Assembly (NCBI GenBank): GCA_903930665.1
Contig: CAIYZI010000725.1
Coordinates: forward strand, 1-7,329
Reading direction: 5' to 3'
DNA: 7,329 nucleotides
Origin: an uncultured beta proteobacterium
GTDB taxonomy: Bacteria; Pseudomonadota; Gammaproteobacteria; Burkholderiales; Burkholderiaceae
Made by a program: the position numbers and the translations under genes
The notes under the pieces: generated by a model
Databases searched by the model: none
What the model was told of the DNA's origin: nothing
The model's input: the letters and a program-made list of their open reading frames with translations, nothing else
In this document: positions 1-4,891 of the stretch, piece after piece
Numbering within the stretch: position 1 is the first letter of the stretch
Layout of the letters: every line of letters begins with the position of its first letter

Positions 1-68
1 ATGAGGACGAGGAAGAGTTTGAGTACGACGATTTTTTTGGGTTTTTTGATGAGCCGGGGATTAAATGA
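1..68 (+). CDS. C-terminal end of an acidic protein (partial)
   Basis: Only the last 21 codons and the TGA stop lie in the window; the first whole codon is at position 3. The tail is rich in Glu, Asp and Phe (EDEEEFEYDDFFGFF and then DEPGIK). Such an acidic aromatic tail occurs in some ssDNA-binding and other nucleic-acid-handling phage proteins, but that is only an analogy. Its stop overlaps the next start as ATGA, which supports this frame being the translated one and indicates translational coupling with the next gene. The family cannot be named from this fragment. Confidence 0.6.
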   Translation, partial: EDEEEFEYDDFFGFFDEPGIK

Positions 69-457
69 TGAATGAATGGCGCCCGATTTCTGAAGCTCCT
101 AGAGATGGAAGCTGGATAATTGCTTACGACGCTAACACATTATTTTATGTGCCAGTTTTTGCTTATTGGTGCATTAAAAAAGGCGGCTGGAGAGGGGTTG
201 ACATGAATCTAATCGTAAGCTTATCAACCAATGATAAAAATTGTTTTTTCATTTGCTGTCCAAGCTTTCCAAAACCAAAAGTTATGATTGACGCTCAAAT
301 CCTTTTAGATTTAATAGATGACGATTTCTCATATTTATACTCTGAAAACAATGAAGTCATAGCTAGCGCAAAGAGTACTGTGCTGATGATAATGAAAGAG
401 AGGATTGAATCTTTGATTGAGGGGTCCAAAATAAATGAAAACCTGGGAAGCATTTAA
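65..457 (+). CDS. Small phage protein with an N-terminal W-x-P-I-x-x-A-P-x-D-G motif
   Basis: The protein has 130 residues. The N-terminus reads NEWRPISEAPRDGSWIIAY, followed by a Trp-rich stretch (VFAYW near residue 32, GGWRGV near 41). This W-x-P-I-(S/E)-x-A-P-(R/K)-D-G start followed by 'a-Y/W' strands recurs in many uncharacterised phage and prophage proteins. No function is established that I can name. The C-terminal half (about residues 74-125) looks helical and is mildly acidic. Two Met codons stand in tandem at 65 and 68; either could start. The first overlaps the upstream stop (ATGA), pointing to coupled translation. The 3' end overlaps the next gene by 23 bp. Confidence 0.75.
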   Translation: MMNEWRPISEAPRDGSWIIAYDANTLFYVPVFAYWCIKKGGWRGVDMNLIVSLSTNDKNCFFICCPSFPKPKVMIDAQILLDLIDDDFSYLYSENNEVIASAKSTVLMIMKERIESLIEGSKINENLGSI

Positions 458-731
458 AGCCCTAGATGAAGGCAAAAAAGTCAGATGCGAAAGCTGGCAT
501 CCAAATATTTGGTATATGTATTTAATCCATCAGCCTGATGGGACAAAAGAATTTCGGGTTTCATGCGGTGAAGCAAATGATGCATATTGGGATTGGAGGG
601 GGACAAATTTAGCTTCGAATGATTGGAAAATTATAAGCGATGAAGAAGCTGAAGCCTATGAGCGTAATCGGCCACCCGAGAAAAAAACCCTCATCTCGAA
701 ATTATTTTGTAAATTTACGGAAAATCAATAA
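435..731 (+). CDS. DUF2829/Tad2-like small protein (candidate anti-Thoeris)
   Basis: The protein has 98 residues. The start (WEAFKALDEGKKVRCESW, residues 4-21) and the closing block (NLASNDWKII, residues 58-67) match, from memory, the layout of the DUF2829 family: 'f-x-eAL-x-x-L-x-eGKkVxRxxW' near the N-terminus and 'lxxxDWxIv' near the C-terminus. Tad2, a phage protein that sequesters the Thoeris signal molecule, belongs to that family, but many members are untested. The middle (residues 30-57) diverges from the Tad2 examples I recall, so anti-defence activity is a hypothesis. A tail of about 30 residues (EEAEAYERNRPP and a basic end) follows the fold. The start has a good GAGGGG Shine-Dalgarno at 419-424 inside the upstream gene. 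The 3' end overlaps the opposing gene by 17 bp. Confidence 0.5.
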   Translation: MKTWEAFKALDEGKKVRCESWHPNIWYMYLIHQPDGTKEFRVSCGEANDAYWDWRGTNLASNDWKIISDEEAEAYERNRPPEKKTLISKLFCKFTENQ

Positions 732-1017
732 CCCTCTTGGCCTTAAGCTCTGGGACAACTCCGATTTCTTTTGCGTTGCTCCACTCCTTCATCATCTCAA
801 TTTGATCGATCCAATCCTCAGCATCAACCAATAAATGCATCAAAGCTTCTTGTAAGCCAAAAAAATTAGGCACTTCTTCAAGCAATAATGTCTTATGCCT
901 CGAGAGACTCAAAAAATGCAGCATCGTGTAATGGATGGATTTCTTAATCGCAAACGCTTGACGCTTAATCTCTTTCACATCTGCAGCAATATCTGTGCCG
1001 TATTCACTCGGAATCAT
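715..1017 (-). CDS. Helical protein of unknown function
   Basis: The protein has 100 residues from ATG at 1017; a GTG at 1047 would add ten residues. I prefer the ATG because it lies 4 nt after the stop of the upstream lipoprotein gene and has AAGGGG at a suitable distance. The GTG would instead overlap that gene by 26 bp. The predicted protein is mostly amphipathic helix (AADVKEIKRQAFAIKKSIHY, then a Leu-rich segment, then LLVDAEDWIDQIEMMKEW) with no membrane segment or signal peptide. I do not recognise the family. It is the second gene of a leftward pair with the lipoprotein. Its 3' end runs 17 bp into the opposing 435-731 gene. Confidence 0.6.
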   Translation of the reverse strand: MIPSEYGTDIAADVKEIKRQAFAIKKSIHYTMLHFLSLSRHKTLLLEEVPNFFGLQEALMHLLVDAEDWIDQIEMMKEWSNAKEIGVVPELKAKRVIDFP

Positions 1018-1021
1018 TCCA

Positions 1022-1153
1022 TCAAACCCCTTCGTATAAAACCTCACCTAAAACCGCCTTATCTTCGCTCAGGTTGATTATTGTGGTCTCTGTAATATGA
1101 ACGCAGCAACCCGACAAAAGAAACGCTATAAACGAAATTAGGAGGGTGCGCAT
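1022..1153 (-). CDS. Very small lipoprotein
   Basis: The protein has 43 residues. It starts MRTLLISFIAFLLSGCC: a short positive N-region, a hydrophobic core and a lipobox (LSGC, lipidated Cys at residue 16). This is a signal for signal peptidase II and membrane anchoring. The mature part is only 28 residues (HITETTIINLSEDKAVLGEV and a short end). It is not proline-rich and not nested in an Rz gene, so it does not look like an Rz1 spanin. ATG 1153 is chosen over the upstream in-frame TTG at 1213 because only it places a signal peptide at the N-terminus; AAGG lies 8 nt before it. It could be a phage lysis accessory or a surface-exclusion lipoprotein; nothing visible decides. Confidence 0.7.
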   Translation of the reverse strand: MRTLLISFIAFLLSGCCVHITETTIINLSEDKAVLGEVLYEGV

Positions 1154-1186
1154 TGTTAAGCCTTGGGTGTGAAAAAAATCGCGGCA

Positions 1187-1213
1187 ATTATAACCATAAA
1201 AACTAAAATTCAA
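1187..1213 (-). promoter_or_regulatory. Promoter for the lipoprotein unit
   Basis: On the minus strand TTGAAT (1213-1208) is followed after 15 nt by a perfect TATAAT (1192-1187). The predicted start of transcription near 1180 would leave a leader of about 27 nt before ATG 1153. The spacer is short, but the region between the elements is AT-rich. Confidence 0.5.
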
Positions 1214-1237
1214 CAGCGAGACTTGCTATACTGAGCG

Positions 1238-1296
1238 GGCGCCTCTGTAAGTTGCATCCCTTGCGCAGAACTCTCCTAGTTGATATCAGAGGCGCC
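1238..1296. repeat. Perfect 9-bp inverted repeat enclosing an inner hairpin
   Basis: GGCGCCTCT (1238-1246) is repeated inverted as AGAGGCGCC (1288-1296), with 41 nt between. On the minus strand the interval can also form an inner stem, AGTT(c)TGC against GCAACT, with the loop GCAAGGGAT. The right arm is itself part of the 10-bp palindrome GAGGCGCCTC (1289-1298). It lies in the gap of about 270 nt between the DUF1353 gene and the lipoprotein gene. No run of T follows on either strand, so it is not a standard terminator. It is too short for a tRNA and lacks a T-loop sequence. The rest of 1154-1427 shows only the lipoprotein promoter and no convincing gene. Confidence 0.55.
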
Positions 1297-1427
1297 TCGA
1301 AGTACCATCCATTCCGCATCCGCTTTTGTCCTCTAACCCGGTGACAATCATAAGCCAGCGGGTGCTTTTAATGCTTAATTTCCCAAATAAATCTTCACTG
1401 GCTCAGTACCTCACTACTTTATTAATT

Positions 1428-1778
1428 TTACCAGTGCGACCTTCCAAACAATCTAACCGCAAGATACGCGGGAAATGCCTTCCACATCGGCGTTCCCTCA
1501 TTCAGCATCAACTCCAGAAGAATCGCGTCAGCCTGAGCTCTCGTCACTGGATGAGTCGTATAGAGAAAATCATGCACAGCTGCAGCGCGAGTGTAGACGC
1601 CTTCTGGCGGGAAGATACTCCACATGAAACGCGGGCTCGAAGCAAAATTAGTTTCGAAACCAGCTGGAACGGTAAACGATTCCCCGTCGGACATTTGAAC
1701 GATGAAAGGCTCATCAAGCTTATAATTTTGACCATCAGCCTCAACGATGACGACGAGGTCTGTGTATTTCACATCCAT
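1428..1778 (-). CDS. DUF1353 family phage protein
   Basis: The protein has 116 residues. It carries the family hallmarks: FTVPAGFETNFASSPR (about residues 34-49), then a Pro-Pro-x-G turn, then AAAVHDFLY (about 65-73) and a helical end with an Asp-containing segment (RAQADAILLELML). DUF1353 proteins of about this length are common in tailed-phage genomes and have no firmly assigned role. The conserved His-Asp-x-x-Tyr has been taken as possible enzymatic machinery, but I would not name a reaction. The start ATG 1778 has AGGAG 6 nt upstream (TTAGGAGCGCAT). It lies 8 nt after the stop of the preceding small gene, so it closes the long leftward operon. Confidence 0.85.
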   Translation of the reverse strand: MDVKYTDLVVIVEADGQNYKLDEPFIVQMSDGESFTVPAGFETNFASSPRFMWSIFPPEGVYTRAAAVHDFLYTTHPVTRAQADAILLELMLNEGTPMWKAFPAYLAVRLFGRSHW

Positions 1779-1786
1779 ATGCGCTC

Positions 1787-1978
1787 CTAATGTAAAGACC
1801 TGGAAATCTTAATTATCTTGTACCCCTTTGCCTCCAAAAGCTCAAATGCCCTGACAGCCCCCAAGCTCAGAAGCACTTTGCGATATTCTTCCCACTCTTC
1901 ATCTTCCTGGGTATTAAAAAACAGGTCATTTACTTCGTCGGCAATAACATTCATCTCATCCTGAGTAATTGCCCTCAC
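1787..1978 (-). CDS. Small acidic protein of unknown function
   Basis: The protein has 63 residues from GTG 1978, or 56 from ATG 1957. The first half is strongly acidic (FFNTQEDEEWEEYRK). The second half is a helix (VLLSLGAVRAFELLEAKGY) ending in basic residues. GTG 1978 lies 2 nt after the stop of the HTH gene with GAGGGG about 10 nt upstream, suggesting coupled translation. ATG 1957 has its own CAGGA site at good spacing; I cannot decide between them. No family is recognised. An acidic helical peptide next to a DNA-binding protein might modulate it, but that is speculation. Confidence 0.65.
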   Translation of the reverse strand: MRAITQDEMNVIADEVNDLFFNTQEDEEWEEYRKVLLSLGAVRAFELLEAKGYKIIKISRSLH

Positions 1979-1980
1979 AA

Positions 1981-2469
1981 TTAATCGACCCCTCTGGTTC
2001 CATAAACTAAATCTAGCATCAATACCGACATCCTCTTTCTGGTCACGTCCCAGTCCTCATTGCGCTGGACCGCTTCAATCATGAACTTGACCATGGCATG
2101 ACCGAGACCGTTGATGGCGGCTCCCATTGTGACTTCGTTCCAGGCGTCATGGGGTCCGACTTTGCCGTCTCGCATGTAGATTTGGGTGAGATGGGCGTGA
2201 GCGTCGGAGAGCATTTGGGTAATTTCAGACATCTTGCCTTCCTTTTGGTGGGGTGATTTTTGGCTTTCAATAAAAGATAGTACGTCTTTTTTCTGGTATC
2301 GGATAAGGCTACCGATGCGCGTATAAGGAAGTCCCTTTTTTTTCCATCTGTCACATTCGAGGGTTTTTTTTGCTTTCCCTAAGACTGCAGCGATCATCAC
2401 TTGATCGAAATAAGCATCAACCGGGGCGTCCCAAAATATGTGAACCATTTCAGCGGTGTTTCTATCCAT
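1981..2469 (-). CDS. Excisionase/AlpA-type helix-turn-helix protein with a C-terminal extension
   Basis: The protein has 162 residues. Residues 21-71 fit the small winged HTH of excisionase, AlpA and HTH_17 proteins: YFDQVMIAAVLGKAKKTLE, a recognition region CDRWKKKGLPYTRIG, then SLIRYQKKDVLSFIES. Such domains bind DNA and act as recombination directionality factors or transcription regulators. Most excisionases end soon after this domain. Here 90 more residues follow (81-162), with a Trp- and Gly-containing helical domain that I do not recognise. ATG 2469 is chosen because AGGAGA lies 5 nt upstream; an in-frame GTG at 2535 has no well-placed site. Met80 (ATG 2232) has a very strong AAGGAAGG in front of it and could give a second, 83-residue product. 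The gene follows the replication-like gene in the same direction. Confidence 0.8.
   Translation of the reverse strand: MDRNTAEMVHIFWDAPVDAYFDQVMIAAVLGKAKKTLECDRWKKKGLPYTRIGSLIRYQKKDVLSFIESQKSPHQKEGKMSEITQMLSDAHAHLTQIYMRDGKVGPHDAWNEVTMGAAINGLGHAMVKFMIEAVQRNEDWDVTRKRMSVLMLDLVYGTRGVD
2233..2244 (-). promoter_or_regulatory. Internal Shine-Dalgarno site within the HTH gene
   Basis: The minus strand reads AAGGAAGG (2244-2237), then CAAG, then ATG (2232), in frame with the HTH gene. It is the best ribosome-binding match inside any gene here. It sits exactly at the join between the HTH domain and the C-terminal extension, so an independently made 83-residue C-terminal protein is plausible. Confidence 0.45.
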
Positions 2470-2505
2470 TATCTCTCCTAATCTGTTAACGCTTTTCGAG
2501 ACTAA

Positions 2506-2525
2506 ATGGTAGCAAATGGAAGCAA
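2506..2525. repeat. Two tandem 10-bp direct repeats upstream of the HTH gene
   Basis: ATGGTAGCAA is followed directly by ATGGAAGCAA (9 of 10 identical). They lie 36 bp before the HTH start and in the 89-bp gap after the replication-like gene. The period is about one helical turn, as expected for cooperative binding of a small HTH protein. Autoregulation by the adjacent HTH protein is the obvious hypothesis. Confidence 0.4.
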
Positions 2526-2558
2526 TAAGAGCCACTAGTAATATTGGCGCTCCTGTTT

Positions 2559-3653
2559 TTATAACGGTATATTTTTAATTAATTTCGCGTTTTTGATCAT
2601 TTCTTGAATCTGCTGATTGATGGGTAAATTTTTCGGTTTCACTCTCAATGATTCCCTAGCTTTTACTAGCTGATATGGCGTCTTCCAAGTATTAGCTCTC
2701 ATACAAAGCAACGCCGAATTAAGCTGATGCATTTGTGTTTTTCCTCCAGTTGGGGAACTGACCGCGTAAATTAAATCTTGAACCTGCTCATGCGTTAAAG
2801 TTTTCTGGAGATGTTTGATTTTCTCAAGTACAAAATTTTCGACCCTGAAAGGTTTTTCGAATCCAGTCATCGAGATAGACACGTAATTCTTGTCGAATTC
2901 AACAGTCTCAACATGCATGGAAGCAATGATATTTTTCTTCTGTTCAGCCCTGGCTACCCTTATGCGCTCTAACGCCTCTTGTTCGCCCTCTGCGCGCATT
3001 TTCTTATAATTCTCACGCATTTCCTGGGCGCTCATCCGTTTCGCTCTGCTAAGCCGCTCCGCAAAGCTTATCTCGGATGGATTTTGACTTTCCTCAGTTA
3101 AATTTTCATTTGAAGAATTTAATTTAAGTTCTTCAGCTGGTTTCATGGGATATATCTCCGTAGGTGAGTAGTAATCTAAATTCTTAACTCTTAAATCTTT
3201 ATCTTTATCTTTATCTTTAATCATAAGAGACGAGCTCATTTTGACCTCGGCTGATGGTGATAGGTCAATCATTTGGTTATAAATATGATCAGGTAAAAGC
3301 ACTGTAAACACATACGAGGACCATCTACTGGTTTTGATGTCTAAGTGATGTGATGCGTCAAGGTACTTGAGAGAGATGAGTCTTTTGATGCTGCGCTTGA
3401 TGGTGCTGACGCTAAAGCCGGTTATGTTGCGTATCTGGTTGTAATAGACGGCGCCTGTCCTGGTGTCGTTGAATCTTAAAAGCTCGAATAGGGTATGCCA
3501 TATCACGCGACAGGATGGGCTCAGTCTTTTGTCGAGCTGGATAAGCGCGAGAATTTCTTTTAGGCGCCTTTGATCTAGGAGCCTGTTAAATATTTCAACG
3601 GAAGACTCTGTGTGGTCTATAACTAGAGGGGTTGCGAATGCGACTTGAGCCAT
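2559..3653 (-). CDS. Replication-initiation-like protein with an N-terminal winged helix
   Basis: The protein has 364 residues. About residues 49-120 form a winged helix: a helix around RVIWHTLFELLRF, then YNQIRNITGFSVSTIKRSIK as the turn and recognition helix, RLISLKYL, and a wing. This resembles the DNA-binding domains of phage O-type and plasmid initiators. A polar linker follows (about 132-195) containing KDKDKDKD at 146-153, then a charged helix (197-243, rich in Arg, Lys, Glu and Met). The C-terminal domain (245-364) is not recognised. The order 'winged helix, disordered linker, C-terminal domain' is that of initiators that bind an origin and recruit a helicase or its loader. No helicase or loader gene follows in this window, so a transcription-regulator role is the alternative. 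ATG 3653 has AAGGA at 6-nt spacing. A leader rich in inverted repeats precedes it. Confidence 0.65.
   Translation of the reverse strand: MAQVAFATPLVIDHTESSVEIFNRLLDQRRLKEILALIQLDKRLSPSCRVIWHTLFELLRFNDTRTGAVYYNQIRNITGFSVSTIKRSIKRLISLKYLDASHHLDIKTSRWSSYVFTVLLPDHIYNQMIDLSPSAEVKMSSSLMIKDKDKDKDLRVKNLDYYSPTEIYPMKPAEELKLNSSNENLTEESQNPSEISFAERLSRAKRMSAQEMRENYKKMRAEGEQEALERIRVARAEQKKNIIASMHVETVEFDKNYVSISMTGFEKPFRVENFVLEKIKHLQKTLTHEQVQDLIYAVSSPTGGKTQMHQLNSALLCMRANTWKTPYQLVKARESLRVKPKNLPINQQIQEMIKNAKLIKNIPL
3196..3219. repeat. Four perfect tandem copies of TCTTTA inside the replication-like gene
   Basis: TCTTTA is repeated four times without change (TAAAGA on the coding strand), encoding alternating Lys-Asp in the linker at residues 146-153. 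The flanks are AT-rich. Being hexameric, gain or loss of a unit would keep the frame. Confidence 0.85.
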
Positions 3654-3664
3654 TTTACATCCTT

Positions 3665-3688
3665 GTGAGTTGTGTTTGCGACAATCAC
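3665..3688 (-). promoter_or_regulatory. Leader hairpin abutting the Shine-Dalgarno site of the replication-like gene
   Basis: On the minus strand GTGATTGT (3688-3681) can pair with ACAACTCAC (3673-3665, one bulged base), with a 7-nt loop. The AAGGA ribosome-binding site begins at the very next base. The hairpin could therefore influence ribosome access. Pairing was judged by eye only. Confidence 0.4.
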
Positions 3689-3692
3689 TTGC

Positions 3693-3731
3693 AATGCACC
3701 GGCGCAGTTGTTAGACTTTGCTCGGTGCGTT
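3693..3731. repeat. Inverted repeat in the replication-gene leader
   Basis: GCACCG (3696-3701) is matched by CGGTGC (3723-3728). The stem extends to nine pairs with one G-T pair (AATGCACCG against CGGTGCGTT). The 21-nt loop makes it more likely a DNA dyad or part of a longer RNA fold than a compact hairpin. Confidence 0.4.
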
Positions 3732-3737
3732 TGTTTG

Positions 3738-3755
3738 GTGAACATTGAAGTTCAC
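3738..3755. promoter_or_regulatory. Perfect 6-6-6 dyad, candidate operator
   Basis: GTGAAC, ATTGAA, GTTCAC: two perfect hexamer half-sites with a 6-bp spacer, 18 bp in all. This is the size and symmetry expected for a dimeric HTH repressor. The position, about 85 bp before the replication-like gene, suits control of that gene. Confidence 0.4.
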
Positions 3756-3767
3756 TAGACTGCGTGT

Positions 3768-3812
3768 GACCAGATGCAACATCCGGCGAAAAAAGATGGT
3801 TGCATCTGGGTC
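3768..3812. repeat. Long inverted repeat (perfect 11-bp core) upstream of the replication-like gene
   Basis: CCAGATGCAAC (3770-3780) and GTTGCATCTGG (3799-3809) are perfect inverted copies. Allowing one bulged G on each side of the core, the stem runs from 3768 to 3812 with the loop CGGCGAAAAAA. No T run follows the hairpin on the leftward strand, so it is not a standard terminator for the 3846-4040 gene. The stretch 3654-3845 has no gene. Confidence 0.65.
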
Positions 3813-3845
3813 CTTATTCAGAACCCGTCAAATAATTCTCAATAT

Positions 3846-4040
3846 TTAAAACTTTTCTGAATCTTTTACAACTGAAGATTTTAACTTTTCGATTTCTTTT
3901 TCGATCAAATTTAACATAGCCCATTCGCCATTCACTAAACCATGGTTATAATCATGGTGAGTGATAGTTCTAGATAAGAACTTTCTTGCCCTTTCTTTCA
4001 GTGTTTTTATTTTATCCAGTAGCGGCACTTCATCAATCAT
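3846..4040 (-). CDS. 64-aa helical protein of unknown function
   Basis: The protein has 64 residues and is mostly helical and charged: LLDKIKTLKERARKFLSR, then a loop THHDYNHGLVNGEW, then LNLIEKEIEKLKSSV. Two helices joined by a His- and Trp-containing turn suggest a small helical hairpin. No membrane segment or cysteine is present. The start has AAGGA 6 nt upstream of ATG 4040. The gene lies between the two-helix membrane protein gene and the replication-like gene, all leftward, separated from the former by a GC-rich hairpin. No family is recognised. Confidence 0.7.
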   Translation of the reverse strand: MIDEVPLLDKIKTLKERARKFLSRTITHHDYNHGLVNGEWAMLNLIEKEIEKLKSSVVKDSEKF

Positions 4041-4051
4041 GTAACATCCTT

Positions 4052-4084
4052 ATTGGGGGCCCTTGACGCTAGGGCCCCACCAAT
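4052..4084 (-). terminator. GC-rich intercistronic hairpin
   Basis: ATTGG-GGGCCC (4052-4062) pairs with GGGCCC-CA-CCAAT (4072-4084) around the 9-nt loop TTGACGCTA: 11 pairs with a 2-nt bulge. It fills the gap between the stop of the 4086-4565 gene and the ribosome-binding site of the 3846-4040 gene. There is no T run after it in the leftward direction, so it may be an mRNA-stability or processing hairpin rather than an intrinsic terminator. Confidence 0.5.
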
Positions 4085-4085
4085 C

Positions 4086-4565
4086 CTATTTATAGCCAAA
4101 CCTGGTTGTCTTCTCATCAAACTTAATGTGCTTGACCTCTTCCTTCTTCTTTTCAGTTGAGGGGGCGGACAGCTTTAGATTTTTGACTTCCCATACTGGA
4201 TCGTCAATATTATCCTTTGCGGACAGTAAGGGTGCATTAGAGGGCGTCCCAAGCTTACGATATTCTTGCCAAAACATGGCATCGCTTCTGATGTTGTAAT
4301 TGGCGTAGCTTGGATCGTCCTTATCCTCTTTGGTTGTCTCGAGCTCTTTAATGCCTCGCTTCACGTCCTTAAAGGCGCGGATCAAGGAAACACTAAAACC
4401 AACCAGGGATAAAAATGCCAGACCGCTCATAACTCCCAGCGTAACCGGACCCATGGTCATCACGCCCGCTACAATCAACGCGCCAATAACAGCTCCGCCA
4501 ATAAATGCGGCCGTGCTCAAGGTAACACCGGCAATAATAACAACGTCCTTCCTGAACTTAACCAT
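4086..4565 (-). CDS. Membrane protein with two transmembrane helices and a cytosolic-type charged tail
   Basis: The protein has 159 residues. Two hydrophobic segments lie at about 8-36 (Gly/Ala/Val/Ile-rich) and 41-62, joined by a very short turn (MTMGP), so the N-terminus forms a membrane hairpin. Residues 66-159 are charged and polar, with many Lys, Asp and Glu (KRGIKELETTKEDKDD; STEKKKEEVKHIKFDEKTTR), and probably face the cytoplasm. The size and the length of the tail do not match a typical holin, though a holin-like role cannot be excluded. A membrane-anchored exclusion or host-interaction protein fits equally well. The start ATG 4565 has only a modest site (GGGGGTTAGGGC). The family is not recognised. 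Confidence 0.75.
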   Translation of the reverse strand: MVKFRKDVVIIAGVTLSTAAFIGGAVIGALIVAGVMTMGPVTLGVMSGLAFLSLVGFSVSLIRAFKDVKRGIKELETTKEDKDDPSYANYNIRSDAMFWQEYRKLGTPSNAPLLSAKDNIDDPVWEVKNLKLSAPSTEKKKEEVKHIKFDEKTTRFGYK

Positions 4566-4622
4566 GCCCTAACCCCCAATTGAATGAGATATCCACCTTT
4601 CAACATAGCAAATCCGTAAAAT

Positions 4623-4787
4623 TTAAAAAGGAGAATTCTCCTCAAGGGAAGAATGGATCATCCTAGCAATACGCTCTTCCTCTCGAAGCTCAACACCATC
4701 CTCCCAGTTGTCGTTAATGCGCTTCAATTCGGCTGTTAATTTCTTAAGCTCTTCAGCAATGATCTGCAATGATTCATTTACTTCCAT
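4623..4787 (-). CDS. 54-aa coiled-coil-like peptide
   Basis: The protein has 54 residues: MEVNESLQIIAEELKKLTAE, then LKRINDNWEDGVELREEER, then IARMIHSSLEENSPF. Leu and Ile recur every three to four residues over about residues 7-24, giving an amphipathic, probably coiled-coil, helix. The whole is strongly acidic. ATG 4787 lies 2 nt after the stop of the 33-aa membrane peptide gene, whose last codons contain the GGGGGTGA ribosome-binding site. That tight spacing is the main argument that it is translated. The stop overlaps a palindrome at 4629-4642 that could act as a short terminator. The family is not recognised. Confidence 0.65.
   Translation of the reverse strand: MEVNESLQIIAEELKKLTAELKRINDNWEDGVELREEERIARMIHSSLEENSPF
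4629..4642 (-). terminator. 14-bp palindrome followed by T run, weak terminator candidate
   Basis: AGGAGAATTCTCCT is a perfect palindrome. In the leftward transcript it would give a 5-bp stem with an AAUU loop followed by UUUU, overlapping the stop of the 54-aa gene. The stem is short, so termination would be partial at best. Confidence 0.3.
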
Positions 4788-4789
4788 TT

Positions 4790-4891
4790 TCACTCACCCC
4801 CTGCTGTTAAAAAAAGCAATATCAACCCAACTCCAACTGCACCAAACAGTGTCCAAAATTGAGCCATAGCGCCAAACATCCCCTCTACCAT
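4790..4891 (-). CDS. 33-aa single-span membrane peptide
   Basis: The peptide has 33 residues: MVEGMFGAMAQF, then WTLFGAVGVGLILLFLTAGG and a final Glu. Residues 11-30 form one hydrophobic helix. ATG 4891 overlaps the end of the preceding 65-aa gene by 7 bp and has GGGAG about 8 nt upstream. Met5 (ATG 4879) is an alternative start with GAGGGG directly before it. Its stop is 2 nt from the next start. Such peptides are usually missed by gene callers; the tight overlaps on both sides argue that it is real. The function is unknown. Small single-span phage peptides include holin-like, exclusion and toxin peptides, and nothing here chooses among them. Confidence 0.6.
   Translation of the reverse strand: MVEGMFGAMAQFWTLFGAVGVGLILLFLTAGGE

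Noticed and set aside
1022..1153. Rz1-type spanin
   Set aside because: The mature part is not proline-rich and no Rz-like gene surrounds or precedes it.
1238..1296. tRNA-like folded element
   Set aside because: Only 59 nt, with no T-loop, no CCA-proximal pattern and no anticodon arm of normal form.
1326..1790. Long open frame on the plus strand
   Set aside because: It lies opposite the clear DUF1353 gene, is compositionally unlike a protein and has no ribosome-binding site.
4330..4572. Open frame on the plus strand opposite the 159-aa membrane protein
   Set aside because: A shadow of the hydrophobic-coding region, rich in Thr/Pro/Ala, without a ribosome-binding site or neighbours in that direction.
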